DNA of 64,000 bases from Pasteurellaceae bacterium (GCA_900756155.1 CAAEJV010000032.1:32756-96755); one strand, 5' to 3'. Numbered from the stretch's first letter, positions 53,230-62,474 are shown. A program made the numbers and translations. The notes: generated by a model from the letters alone, not told the origin.

Positions 53230-54951
53230 ATGTCTATTCTATTACAAGGCGGTCGTTTTAAAAAACGTTTAATGCCGATTTTATTGTCTGTTGCGTTAGC
53301 TGGTTGTTCTAACTTATTTGGTAGCAGCTTTACCCAAACATTACAACGTGATGCCAATGCAAGTTCTGAATTTTATATGAACAAATTAGGACAAGCACAA
53401 GATAAAGAAGATCAACAAACTTACAAACTCTTAGCCGCACGTGTATTAATTACTGAAAATAAAGTGCCACAAGCCGAAGAGCTATTAACTGAATTAGTTG
53501 ACTTAAACGAAGCGCAACAATTAGACCGTACTTTAGTCGAAGCACGTATCGCTGCAGCGAAAGGCGCTAATGAGATGGCTGAAAATAAATTACGTGCGCT
53601 TGATCTCACGAAATTAAGTCCATCACAAAAATCTCGTTATTACGAAACTTTTGCTCAAACAGCAGAAAATCGTAAAGACGTGATTGAAGCGGTGAAAGCA
53701 CGCATCAAAATGGATGAAAATTTAACAGACATGCAACGTCGTAAAGATAATGTTGATAAAACTTGGTCGTTACTCCGTTCTGCGAATACCGCTGTCATCA
53801 ATAATGCCTCAGATGAAGGTAGCGTGGCATTAGGCGGTTGGCTCACCTTGATTAAAGCTTATAACGACAACATCCGTCAGCCGGTACAATTAAGCCAGGC
53901 GTTACAAAGTTGGAAATCAGCTTATCCAAACCACGTTGCGGCAACCTTTTTCCCTAAAGAGCTAGAAAGCTTGTTGAATTTCCAACAAACGAATTTAGCT
54001 CAAATTGGTTTAGTCTTACCTTTAAGCGGCGATGGCCAAATTTTAGGCTCAACCATTCAATCGGGTTTTAATGAAGCAAAAGGCGATTCAACTATTCCAG
54101 TACAAGTATTTGACTCCTCTACGACTCCAATTAACGAGATTATTGCACAGGCAAAAGCTTCTGGTATTAAAGCATTAGTAGGACCATTGCTCAAACAAAA
54201 CGTAGATGCCATTATTTCAAACCCTGCTGAAGTACAAGGTATGGACGTGTTAGCTTTAAATGCAACACCAAATGCACGAGCGATTAACCAAGTGTGCTAT
54301 TACGGTTTATCACCAGAAGATGAAGCGGAATCTGCAGCAAACAAAATGTGGAAAGATGGTATTCGTAACCCAATCGTTGCCATGCCACAAAATGATTTAG
54401 GGCAACGTGTGGGTAATGCGTTCAACGTACGTTGGCAACGCTTAGCGGGTACAGATGCGAATATTCGCTACTATAACTTACCCGCTGATATTACCTACTT
54501 CTTCCAAGGTGCTCCACAAGATACTGCTGGACTTTATGTTGTGTCATCGCCAGATGAATTAGCGGAAATTAAAGGTTACTTAGATACCAGCAATCCGAAT
54601 GTTCGCATTTATGCAAGTTCTCGTTCAAATGCGGCAAGCAATACTGCGGAATACTATGCAAAAATGAATGGCGTTCAATTTAGTGATATTCCATTCTTTA
54701 AAGAAACGGATTCTTCACAATATCAAAAAGTGGCAAGTTCAACTGGTGGCGAATTCCAATTAATGCGTTTATATGCAATGGGTGCTGATGCTTGGTTGCT
54801 CATCAACCACTTTAATGAATTACGTCAAGTCCCAGGCTACACACTAAGCGGTTTAACCGGTCAGCTTAGCGCAGGTCCAAACTGTAATGTGGATCGTGAT
54901 ATGACTTGGTACCAAGTACAAGATAGTAACGTGGTGCCGGTTGCAAACTAA
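53230..54951 (+). CDS. lpoA: Penicillin-binding protein activator LpoA
   Basis: An outer-membrane lipoprotein that reaches through the periplasm to activate PBP1a. 573 residues: signal peptide with lipobox VALAGC (Cys26), an N-terminal TPR-like helical domain (about 30-255, EAEELLTEL and repeated helices) and a C-terminal periplasmic-binding-protein-like domain (LVLPLSGDGQILGSTIQSGF...VGPLLKQNV). The H. influenzae homologue is HI1655. GGAG lies upstream of the ATG. It leads lpoA-yraN-diaA-dolP. Confidence 0.96.
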   Translation: MSILLQGGRFKKRLMPILLSVALAGCSNLFGSSFTQTLQRDANASSEFYMNKLGQAQDKEDQQTYKLLAARVLITENKVPQAEELLTELVDLNEAQQLDRTLVEARIAAAKGANEMAENKLRALDLTKLSPSQKSRYYETFAQTAENRKDVIEAVKARIKMDENLTDMQRRKDNVDKTWSLLRSANTAVINNASDEGSVALGGWLTLIKAYNDNIRQPVQLSQALQSWKSAYPNHVAATFFPKELESLLNFQQTNLAQIGLVLPLSGDGQILGSTIQSGFNEAKGDSTIPVQVFDSSTTPINEIIAQAKASGIKALVGPLLKQNVDAIISNPAEVQGMDVLALNATPNARAINQVCYYGLSPEDEAESAANKMWKDGIRNPIVAMPQNDLGQRVGNAFNVRWQRLAGTDANIRYYNLPADITYFFQGAPQDTAGLYVVSSPDELAEIKGYLDTSNPNVRIYASSRSNAASNTAEYYAKMNGVQFSDIPFFKETDSSQYQKVASSTGGEFQLMRLYAMGADAWLLINHFNELRQVPGYTLSGLTGQLSAGPNCNVDRDMTWYQVQDSNVVPVAN

Positions 54952-54954
54952 TCC

Positions 54955-55314
54955 ATGTTTTCATTAAAACGTCAACAAGGGGCGGGCTTTGAACATCAAG
55001 CCCGCCTTTTCTTAGAAGCCAAAGGCCTCAAATTCATCGCGGCGAATCAATATTTCAAATGCGGTGAATTGGATCTTATTATGCAAGATGGTCAAACGAT
55101 CGTTTTTGTTGAAGTACGTCAACGATCCAACTCAGCATTTGGATCCGCCGTTGAAAGTGTAGATTGGCAAAAGCAACAAAAATGGCTGAATGCCGCAAAT
55201 TTATGGCTTGCTAAACGTAATCTAAGTCTTGAAGATGCGGATTGCCGTTTTGATCTTATAGCCTTTGGTAAAACGACCAGCGATATTCAATGGTTTCCTA
55301 ATTTCCTCGATTAA
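54955..55314 (+). CDS. yraN: YraN family protein (UPF0102, endonuclease-like fold)
   Basis: A 119-residue protein with a PD-(D/E)xK-like core: GAGFEHQARLFLEAKGL, the CGELDLIMQDG segment and FVEVRQR, which together resemble Holliday-junction resolvase folds. The usual family motif has K where this protein has Q (EVRQR instead of EVKxR), as far as I can tell. Function is unproven. It starts four bases after lpoA with no clear ribosome binding site, implying translational coupling. Confidence 0.9.
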   Translation: MFSLKRQQGAGFEHQARLFLEAKGLKFIAANQYFKCGELDLIMQDGQTIVFVEVRQRSNSAFGSAVESVDWQKQQKWLNAANLWLAKRNLSLEDADCRFDLIAFGKTTSDIQWFPNFLD

Positions 55315-55326
55315 TCGTTTCTAATT

Positions 55327-55911
55327 ATGTTACAAAAAGTCAAAGATATTTATAGCGAAAGTATTCAGATTCAAATTTCTGCTTCTAGCCTACTATCAGA
55401 AAATATTGCTACTGCCACACAAATGGTCATGCAATGTTTGTTAAGTGGTCATAAAGTGATTGCCTGTGGCGTCGCTCGCTCTTACGCGAATGCGCAATTC
55501 TTAGTGTCAAATTTGCTTAATCGTTACGATTTTGAGCGTCCTAGCCTACCATCCGTACACCTTAGCCTTGAAAGTGCGGTCGGTTCTTCACTGGTTTTTG
55601 ATCAACCTATCGAGCAGCTTTATCAACATCAATTCAACGCTATCGCGAAGCCCGGTGACTTATTGATCGCTTTTGCCCCTTTAGGAACAGAAAAAGCCGT
55701 GCTAAATACGATTTCTAATGCAGTCAATAAAGAAATTCAAGTGATTGCTTTAACGGGTTCAAATAACGATGCTATTCAAGGTGTATTGGCTGAAACAGAT
55801 TTAGAAATCTCCATTCCTGCCACTAAAGAAACACGTATTTTAGAAAATCATTTATTTGTGATTAATGCACTTTGTGAGCTTGTTGATAGCACACTTTTCC
55901 CAAGAGCTTGA
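55327..55911 (+). CDS. diaA: DnaA initiator-associating protein DiaA (SIS domain)
   Basis: A 194-residue SIS-domain protein that, in E. coli, binds DnaA as a tetramer and promotes initiation at oriC. Seen: GHKVIACGVARSYANAQFLVSNLLNRYDFERPSLPSVHL, FAPLGTEKAVL and NHLFVINALCELVD. Relative GmhA (sedoheptulose-7-phosphate isomerase) is the alternative, but position between yraN and dolP settles it. The usual GNGGS sugar-binding loop is altered (CGVARS). An uptake signal lies near 55573. Confidence 0.93.
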   Translation: MLQKVKDIYSESIQIQISASSLLSENIATATQMVMQCLLSGHKVIACGVARSYANAQFLVSNLLNRYDFERPSLPSVHLSLESAVGSSLVFDQPIEQLYQHQFNAIAKPGDLLIAFAPLGTEKAVLNTISNAVNKEIQVIALTGSNNDAIQGVLAETDLEISIPATKETRILENHLFVINALCELVDSTLFPRA

Positions 55912-56001
55912 CATTAAAAGATTTTCTAACTAGAGTGTCTCTTAGACTAATTGACAAATTAGTTGACTCAACTCATTTTAATAAATAAGGAGATTATTAA
56001 T

Positions 56002-56583
56002 ATGAAACTAACCCAATTTAAAAAATTAGCCTTCATACTTGGCACATCAATTATATTACAAGGCTGTGCTGCTGCAGTTGTTGGTGGTACTGCTGCGGGC
56101 GCAAAAGTCGCGACAGATCCTCGAACAATGGGTACTCAGATAGATGATGAAACCCTAGAATTAAAAGTTGGGCACGCATTAGATAAAGATGCGCAAATTA
56201 AATCAGAAGGTCGTGTTAATGCTGTTTCTTACAGTGGTCGCGTATTGTTAATTGGCCAAGTTCCTAATGGAAGTGTAAAAGAAACAGCTACCAGTCTTGC
56301 AAAAGGTGTAGAAGGTGTAAACGACGTATACAATGAATTACGTGTTGGACCAAAAATTACTTTTGGACAAATTACAAAAGACAGTTGGATTACGACGCAA
56401 ATTAAATCTAAACTTTTCGTAGGCGATAATGTAAAAGCAACAGATGTGAAAGTGATCACCGAAAACGGTGAAGTATTCTTACTCGGAAACGTCACACAAT
56501 CACAAGGTGACTCAGCTGCAGAAATTGCAAGTAAAGTTACTGGTGTTCAAAAAGTTGTCAAAGTATTTAAATATTTGAATTAA
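56002..56583 (+). CDS. dolP: BON-domain outer-membrane lipoprotein DolP (YraP)
   Basis: A 193-residue lipoprotein: signal peptide with lipobox IILQGC (about residue 20), a Gly/Ala-rich linker VVGGTAAGAKVATDPRTMG, then two BON domains (about 50-115 and 125-190). DolP supports outer-membrane integrity and BAM function in E. coli. AAGGAG lies upstream of ATG 56002; an in-frame start 13 codons earlier would bury the signal peptide. It ends the lpoA cluster at a strong terminator. Confidence 0.94.
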   Translation: MKLTQFKKLAFILGTSIILQGCAAAVVGGTAAGAKVATDPRTMGTQIDDETLELKVGHALDKDAQIKSEGRVNAVSYSGRVLLIGQVPNGSVKETATSLAKGVEGVNDVYNELRVGPKITFGQITKDSWITTQIKSKLFVGDNVKATDVKVITENGEVFLLGNVTQSQGDSAAEIASKVTGVQKVVKVFKYLN

Positions 56584-56599
56584 TTAATTTTTAAGTCTT

Positions 56600-56639
56600 A
56601 AAGTGCGGTCAAAAACGAGATAATTTTTGACCGCACTTT
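56600..56639 (+). terminator. dolP terminator (uptake-signal pair)
   Basis: AAAGTGCGGTCAAAAA (56600-56615) and TTTTTGACCGCACTTT (56624-56639): a perfect 16-bp stem of two extended uptake signals, then a T-run. Confidence 0.92.
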
Positions 56640-56774
56640 TTTTCTTTACAAAGATTTACAAAAAAGATCCTGCCTAAAAAAACATCACTTCTAAAAAAAA
56701 GTTATTTATTTTAAATGACTTATCTTTTGTCAATAATGTAAGTAAAAAATTTACTGCTTGAATTCACTTTTAAA

Positions 56775-56822
56775 ACACTCTATCTTGTGCATCGTTATTT
56801 TTCATAACACTATATATTGTGT
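56775..56822 (+). promoter_or_regulatory. Paired NrdR boxes upstream of nrdA
   Basis: ACACTCTATCTTGTGC (56775-56790) and ACACTATATATTGTGT (56807-56822) match the NrdR consensus; the second is close to ideal. Their starts are 32 bases apart, about three helical turns, the usual NrdR arrangement. They end 37 bases before the nrdA ATG. Confidence 0.9.
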
Positions 56823-56858
56823 TTTTTTAAAGTCATCTCTCTAGCAGGTTTATCTTCC

Positions 56859-59129
56859 ATGAACAAAGGATTAATGGTTACAAAGCGCGATGGTACGCTT
56901 GAACAAATCAATTTAGACAAAATTCACCGCGTAATTACTTGGGCGGCTGAAGGCTTAGAAAACGTGTCTGTTTCTCAAGTTGAATTGCGTTCTCATATTC
57001 AATTCTATGAAGGTATTCGTACCTCTGATATTCACGAAACGATTATTAAAGCAGCAGCAGACCTAATCAGCAAAGATACCCCTGATTATCAATATCTTGC
57101 TGCACGTCTTGCAGTTTTCCATTTACGCAAAAAAGCGTATGGCCATTTTGATCCGCCTCGTTTATACGATCATGTGAAAAAATTAGTGCGCATGGGCAAA
57201 TATGATCCTGCACTTTTAGCCGACTATACTCGTGAAGAATGGGATGAAATGGATGGGTTTATTGATCACTGGCGTGATATGACCTTTTCTTATGCCGCAG
57301 TAAAACAATTAGAAGGGAAATACTTAGTTCAAAACCGTGTAACCGGTGAGATCTATGAATCTGCACAATTCCTTTATTTATTAGTTGCAGCGAGCTTATT
57401 CTCCAAATATCCGCAAGAAACCCGTTTGGATTACATTCGTCGTTTCTATGATGCGACCTCAACCTTTAAAATTTCTTTACCAACGCCTATCATGGCGGGG
57501 GTTCGTACGCCTACACGTCAATTCAGCTCTTGTGTATTGATTGAATGTGGTGACAGCTTAGACTCTATCAACGCTACCTCTGCAGCAATCGTGAAATACG
57601 TTTCACAACGTGCAGGTATCGGGGTAAATGCCGGTGCAATTCGTGCGTTAGGTAGCCCAATTCGTGGTGGTGAAGCATTCCATACAGGCTGTATTCCGTT
57701 CTATAAACACTTCCAAAGTGCCGTCAAATCTTGTTCACAAGGTGGCGTACGTGGTGGTGCAGCGACAGTTTACTACCCGATTTGGCACTTAGAAGTTGAA
57801 AGCCTATTAGTATTGAAAAATAACCGTGGTGTGGAAGATAACCGTGTTCGTCATATGGATTACGGCGTACAGTTAAACAAATTAATGTATCAACGCTTAA
57901 TTAAAGGCGAAGACATTACTTTATTCAGCCCTTCAGACGTACCTGGACTTTATGAAGCTTTCTTTGCTGATCAAGATAAATTTGAAGAACTTTACGTGAA
58001 ATACGAACAGGATCCAAATATCCGCAAACGTTCTGTAAAAGCCGTTGAGTTATTCTCTTTATTAATGCAAGAACGTGCATCAACTGGTCGTATTTATATC
58101 CAAAACGTGGATCACTGTAATACTCACTCACCGTTTGATCCGCTTGTTGCACCGGTGCGTCAATCTAACTTATGTTTAGAAATTGCATTACCAACTAAAC
58201 CATTACAACATTTCCATGATGAAAATGGTGAAATTGCCCTTTGTACGCTTTCTGCATTTAACTTAGGTAAATTAGATAATTTAGATGAGTTAGATAACTT
58301 GGCAGATCTTGCAGTACGTGCATTAGATGCATTACTTGATTACCAAGGCTACCCTGTTCCTGCGGCGAAACGCTCTTCATTAGGACGTCGTTCACTTGGT
58401 ATCGGTGTGATTAACTATGCGTATTATTTAGCGAAAAATGGTGTGCGTTATTCTGATGGTTCAGCGAACGATTTAACTCACCGTACATTTGAAGCGATTC
58501 AATACTATCTACTGAAAGCCTCCATGAACTTGGCGAAAGAATTAGGTGCATGCGAATACTTCAATGAAACCAATTATGCGAAAGGTATTTTACCAATCGA
58601 TACCTATAAGAAAGATATCGATAACTTAACGCAAGAACCATTACATTATGATTGGGAAACATTACGTCAAGAAATCAAAGAATTCGGTTTACGTAACTCA
58701 ACCTTAACTGCATTAATGCCGTCAGAAACCTCTTCACAGATTTCTAACGCAACAAATGGTATTGAACCACCACGTGGTCATGTAAGTATTAAAGCGTCAA
58801 AAGATGGTATCTTAAAACAAGTCGTACCAGATTATGAGAACTTAAGCGACAACTACGAATTACTTTGGGATATTCCAAGCAATGATGGTTACTTACACTT
58901 AGTCGGCATTATGCAAAAATTCGTGGATCAAGCGATCTCTGCAAATACCAACTACGATCCAAAACGTTTTGAAGACGGTAAAGTGCCAATGAAAGTGTTG
59001 TTAAAAGATCTTTTAACCGCTTACAAATATGGTTTAAAAACCCTCTACTATCAAAACACCCGTGATGGTGCTGAAGACAGCCAAGAAGATTTAGATGACG
59101 GCTGTGCAGGTGGGGCGTGTAAGATATAA
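56859..59129 (+). CDS. nrdA: Ribonucleoside-diphosphate reductase 1 subunit alpha
   Basis: The class Ia large subunit, reducing ribonucleotides to deoxyribonucleotides under aerobic conditions. 756 residues: N-terminal ATP-cone (LMVTKRDGTLEQINLDKIHRV), active-site Cys in FSSCVLIECGDSLDSINATS, NLCLEIALP and CTLSAFNLG, the PSETSSQISNATNGIEPPR loop, and the C-terminal redox pair in DDGCAGGACKI. ATG 56859 (MNKGLMVTKRDG) matches the E. coli start; a further upstream start would begin inside an NrdR box. A foreign-looking small gene separates it from nrdB. Confidence 0.97.
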   Translation: MNKGLMVTKRDGTLEQINLDKIHRVITWAAEGLENVSVSQVELRSHIQFYEGIRTSDIHETIIKAAADLISKDTPDYQYLAARLAVFHLRKKAYGHFDPPRLYDHVKKLVRMGKYDPALLADYTREEWDEMDGFIDHWRDMTFSYAAVKQLEGKYLVQNRVTGEIYESAQFLYLLVAASLFSKYPQETRLDYIRRFYDATSTFKISLPTPIMAGVRTPTRQFSSCVLIECGDSLDSINATSAAIVKYVSQRAGIGVNAGAIRALGSPIRGGEAFHTGCIPFYKHFQSAVKSCSQGGVRGGAATVYYPIWHLEVESLLVLKNNRGVEDNRVRHMDYGVQLNKLMYQRLIKGEDITLFSPSDVPGLYEAFFADQDKFEELYVKYEQDPNIRKRSVKAVELFSLLMQERASTGRIYIQNVDHCNTHSPFDPLVAPVRQSNLCLEIALPTKPLQHFHDENGEIALCTLSAFNLGKLDNLDELDNLADLAVRALDALLDYQGYPVPAAKRSSLGRRSLGIGVINYAYYLAKNGVRYSDGSANDLTHRTFEAIQYYLLKASMNLAKELGACEYFNETNYAKGILPIDTYKKDIDNLTQEPLHYDWETLRQEIKEFGLRNSTLTALMPSETSSQISNATNGIEPPRGHVSIKASKDGILKQVVPDYENLSDNYELLWDIPSNDGYLHLVGIMQKFVDQAISANTNYDPKRFEDGKVPMKVLLKDLLTAYKYGLKTLYYQNTRDGAEDSQEDLDDGCAGGACKI

Positions 59130-59193
59130 TAGACAAATCTTCTCATAGAGAAACTATCTCTAAAATAGCAATATCATTTATATAGGAGACAAT

Positions 59194-59490
59194 ATGAAAA
59201 ATAAAATACTAATAAATGAAATAGAAAAAATCTGTAACAATCTAAATAACAGAGTTATCTATAGAAAGCAGTTAAATGAACTATCTGAACACGATATTGA
59301 TGAATTAAACGCTTTTCATATGGAGGATATCGGGTTAGTAACTTTAAATGATGAATACTTTTGTGGTATGAGAGCGAATCATTTCGCAATTGAATTTGGA
59401 TATAGTGAATATGATGAACTGGGTTTAAATTACATTCTAATTTCAGCGAATCATAAAGGAATTAGATTAGTAACTCTATTAAGGGCATAG
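59194..59490 (+). CDS. Unrecognised 98-residue protein between nrdA and nrdB
   Basis: I do not recognise this protein. It is acidic, with an N-terminal helical part (KILINEIEKICNNLNNRVIYRKQLNEL) and a more mixed C-terminal part; no signal peptide, membrane segment or known motif. GGAGA precedes the ATG and only three bases separate its stop from the nrdB start, so it is probably translated, and its 3' end carries the nrdB ribosome binding site. All five Arg codons are AGA or AGG and several Ile codons are ATA, while nrdA and nrdB use CGT almost throughout, pointing to a recent arrival. Function unknown. Confidence 0.72.
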   Translation: MKNKILINEIEKICNNLNNRVIYRKQLNELSEHDIDELNAFHMEDIGLVTLNDEYFCGMRANHFAIEFGYSEYDELGLNYILISANHKGIRLVTLLRA

Positions 59491-59493
59491 CGT

Positions 59494-60624
59494 ATGGCAT
59501 ACACCACTTTCTCACAAACCAAAAATGACCAATTAAAAGAGCCAATGTTCTTTGGTCAAAACGTTAACGTTGCGCGTTACGATCAACAAAAATATGAGAC
59601 GTTTGAAAAGCTCATTGAAAAACAACTTTCCTTCTTCTGGCGTCCGGAAGAAGTGGATGTGTCGCAAGACCGTATCGACTATGCCGCGTTACCTGAGCAT
59701 GAAAAACACATTTTCATCAGTAACTTAAAATATCAAACCTTATTAGATTCTATTCAAGGCCGTAGCCCGAACGTTGCATTATTACCGTTAGTGTCTATTC
59801 CTGAATTAGAAACTTGGATCGAGACTTGGACCTTCTCTGAAACCATCCACTCTCGTTCTTACACACACATTATTCGTAACATTGTGAACGATCCATCTAT
59901 TGTATTTGATGACATCGTGACCAACGAAGAAATCATCAAACGTGCACGTGACATTTCTTCTTATTACGATGATTTAATCCGTGATAGCCAACTTTACAGT
60001 CTATATGGCGAAGGCACTTATACTGTAGACGGTAAAGAATGTGTGGTGACATTACGTAATCTGAAAAAACAACTTTACCTTTGCTTGATGAGTGTGAACG
60101 CACTTGAAGCGATTCGTTTCTACGTATCCTTTGCTTGTTCCTTTGCCTTTGCAGAACGTCAATTAATGGAAGGTAATGCGAAAATCATTAAATTTATCGC
60201 GCGGGATGAAGCCTTACACTTAACTGGTACACAGCACATTTTAAACATTATGGCTGCAGGTCAAGACGATCCTGAAATGGCAGAAATTGCAGAAGAATGT
60301 AAACAAGAAGCCTATGATTTATTCTTAGCCGCAGCGGAACAAGAAAAAGAATGGGCAGATTATTTGTTCAAAGACGGTTCAATGATTGGTTTGAACAGAG
60401 ACATTTTGGTGCAATACGTGGAATATATCACCAATATCCGTATGCAAGCCGTTGGTCTTCCATTACCATTTGGTGCACGTTCAAACCCAATTCCATGGAT
60501 TAATGCATGGCTTGTTTCTGACAACGTACAAGTGGCACCACAAGAAGTAGAAGTGAGTTCTTACCTTGTTGGTCAAATTGACTCTAAAGTCGATACCAAT
60601 GATTTCGGTGATTTCGATCTTTAA
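59494..60624 (+). CDS. nrdB: Ribonucleoside-diphosphate reductase 1 subunit beta
   Basis: The diiron-tyrosyl radical subunit of class Ia reductase. 376 residues; metal ligands Asp85, Glu116 and His119, radical Tyr123 (WTFSETIHSRSYTHI), and later FIARDEALHLTGTQH with Glu and His. The C-terminal tail (DTNDFGDFDL) is the part that docks on NrdA. AAGGG upstream lies within the preceding small gene. The ferredoxin gene yfaE, often next after nrdB, is absent; a terminator follows instead. Confidence 0.97.
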   Translation: MAYTTFSQTKNDQLKEPMFFGQNVNVARYDQQKYETFEKLIEKQLSFFWRPEEVDVSQDRIDYAALPEHEKHIFISNLKYQTLLDSIQGRSPNVALLPLVSIPELETWIETWTFSETIHSRSYTHIIRNIVNDPSIVFDDIVTNEEIIKRARDISSYYDDLIRDSQLYSLYGEGTYTVDGKECVVTLRNLKKQLYLCLMSVNALEAIRFYVSFACSFAFAERQLMEGNAKIIKFIARDEALHLTGTQHILNIMAAGQDDPEMAEIAEECKQEAYDLFLAAAEQEKEWADYLFKDGSMIGLNRDILVQYVEYITNIRMQAVGLPLPFGARSNPIPWINAWLVSDNVQVAPQEVEVSSYLVGQIDSKVDTNDFGDFDL

Positions 60625-60639
60625 TTAATCATTCTACGC

Positions 60640-60694
60640 AAAGAGCGGTCAATATTTTCAGCGTTTAAAACCTTTGAAAAGTTGACCGCTCTTT
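60640..60694 (+). terminator. nrdB terminator
   Basis: AAAGAGCGGTCAA (60640-60652) and TTGACCGCTCTTT (60682-60694) form a 13-bp stem with an inner TTTTCA/TGAAAA stem, then a long T-run. The arms are one-base variants of the uptake signal. Confidence 0.88.
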
Positions 60695-60755
60695 TTTTTG
60701 CATACACGGTGAACCTGATTCAAAAGCCAAAGATAAAATTATCTTATGTGGAAAA

Positions 60756-60902
60756 ATGGCACAATTTCATCTCTACCAATTCAATTCCGACAACTTTCTA
60801 GATAAAAAGGATAACTTAATTAAAAAAGGCTTAACAAAAAACAATGCTATAGGTAGAATAGGAAAATTCTGTTTATTATTAAATAAATCACATTCTAAGT
60901 AA
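60756..60902 (+). other. Possible 48-codon open frame or gene remnant before lysS
   Basis: In the roughly 300-base nrdB-lysS gap an ATG at 60756 opens 48 codons (a basic, Asn- and Lys-rich peptide, ending LLLNKSHSK). No convincing ribosome binding site precedes it and no family is recognised. It may be chance or the end of a decayed gene. The lysS promoter must also lie in this AT-rich stretch. Confidence 0.25.
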
Positions 60903-60922
60903 AAACTAACGAGGTAAAGGAT

Positions 60923-62431
60923 ATGTCAGAGCAAGAAGTAAAAGAATTAGATCTCCATGGCGAAATGCTCGTTCGCCGTGAAAAATTAGCCGCATTACGC
61001 GCAAAAGGTAATGCGTTTCCAAACCAATTCCGTCGTGACGCCCTTGCCCAAGATTTACATGATAAGTACGAAGCTGAAGATGGTGAAGCATTAAAAGAAA
61101 AATCCATTGAAGTAACCGTTGCTGGTCGTATTATGACTCGTCGTGCAATGGGTAAAGCAACCTTTATTACCTTGCAAGATATGAGTGGCAAAATTCAATT
61201 ATACGTCGCTCGTGATAACCTTCCTGAAGGCGTTTATGCAGAAGATGTAGGTAGCTGGGATTTAGGCGATATTATTGGGGTGAAAGGTACACTTTTCAAA
61301 ACCAAAACTAATGAATTAACCATTAAAACAACTGAAGTACAACTTTTAACCAAAGCACTTCGTCCATTACCAAACAAATTCCATGGTTTAACCGACATGG
61401 AAGCGCGTTATCGTCAACGTTACTTAGATTTAATTTCTAATGAAGAATCTCGTCGTACTTTTGTGATTCGTTCAAAAGTGGTGGCGGGTATTCGTGAATT
61501 CTTTATTTCTAAAGGTTTCATGGAAGTGGAAACCCCAATGCTACAAGTGATTCCAGGCGGTGCGTCTGCTCGCCCATTTATCACTCACCACAATGCGTTA
61601 GATGTAGATATGTATCTTCGTATTGCACCAGAGCTTTACTTAAAACGTTTAGTGGTTGGTGGTTTTGAACGCGTATTCGAATTAAACCGTAACTTCCGTA
61701 ATGAAGGGGTTTCTGTTCGTCATAACCCTGAATTCACTATGCTTGAATACTACCAAGCTTATGCGGATTATCATGATTTAATGGATAACACCGAAGAATT
61801 ATTACGCAAACTAGCCATTGATATTCTTGGTACAACCATTGTGAAATACGGTGATTTAGAATTTGACTTCGGCAAACCATTTGAGCGTATTACATTACAT
61901 GATGCAACCATTAAATATGGTGCAGATAAAGGTATCGTAAAAGAAGATCTTTATGATTTCGATCGTGCAAAAGCAACCGCTGAACGCTTAGGTATTGAAG
62001 TACAAAAATCTTGGGGTCTCGGCTCTATCGTGAATGCGATCTTTGAAGAAGTGGCTGAACATCACTTAATTCAACCTACCTTCTTAATGGCACATCCAGC
62101 TGAGATTTCTCCACTTGCACGTCGTAACGATGAAAACCCAGAAGTAACTGACCGCTTTGAATTATTCATCGGCGGACGTGAAATTGGTAATGGTTTCTCA
62201 GAATTAAACGATGCTGAAGACCAAAATGAACGTTTTGATGCGCAAGTTACAGCGAAAGAAGCGGGTGACGATGAAGCAATGTTTAAAGATGATGACTTCG
62301 TAGTTGCACTTGAACACGGCTTACCACCAACAGCAGGTGAAGGTTTAGGTATCGACCGCTTAGCAATGCTTTATGCTAATGCACCATCTATCCGTGATGT
62401 GATCCTATTCCCTGCAATGCGTCAAAAATAA
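60923..62431 (+). CDS. lysS: Lysyl-tRNA synthetase, class II
   Basis: It charges tRNA-Lys. 502 residues: N-terminal OB-fold anticodon-binding domain (about 65-150, VAGRIMTRRAMGKATFITLQD), class II motif 1 (VVAGIREFFISKGFMEVETPML), motif 2 (FRNEGVSVRHNPEFTMLEYYQAY) and motif 3 (GLGIDRLAML). AAAGGA lies upstream of the ATG. It is followed by its own terminator. Neighbouring prfB, common in other gamma-proteobacteria, is not present here. Confidence 0.97.
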   Translation: MSEQEVKELDLHGEMLVRREKLAALRAKGNAFPNQFRRDALAQDLHDKYEAEDGEALKEKSIEVTVAGRIMTRRAMGKATFITLQDMSGKIQLYVARDNLPEGVYAEDVGSWDLGDIIGVKGTLFKTKTNELTIKTTEVQLLTKALRPLPNKFHGLTDMEARYRQRYLDLISNEESRRTFVIRSKVVAGIREFFISKGFMEVETPMLQVIPGGASARPFITHHNALDVDMYLRIAPELYLKRLVVGGFERVFELNRNFRNEGVSVRHNPEFTMLEYYQAYADYHDLMDNTEELLRKLAIDILGTTIVKYGDLEFDFGKPFERITLHDATIKYGADKGIVKEDLYDFDRAKATAERLGIEVQKSWGLGSIVNAIFEEVAEHHLIQPTFLMAHPAEISPLARRNDENPEVTDRFELFIGGREIGNGFSELNDAEDQNERFDAQVTAKEAGDDEAMFKDDDFVVALEHGLPPTAGEGLGIDRLAMLYANAPSIRDVILFPAMRQK

Positions 62432-62448
62432 TTAAATTGCAATAACAT

Positions 62449-62474
62449 AAAAGGAAGTCTATCGACTTCCTTTT
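62449..62474 (+). terminator. lysS terminator
   Basis: AAAAGGAAGTC (62449-62459) and GACTTCCTTTT (62464-62474) with a 4-base loop and a T-run. Confidence 0.92.

Noticed and set aside
56817..56858. Upstream start for nrdA at 56817
   Set aside because: It begins inside an NrdR box, has no ribosome binding site and adds residues absent from NrdA proteins.
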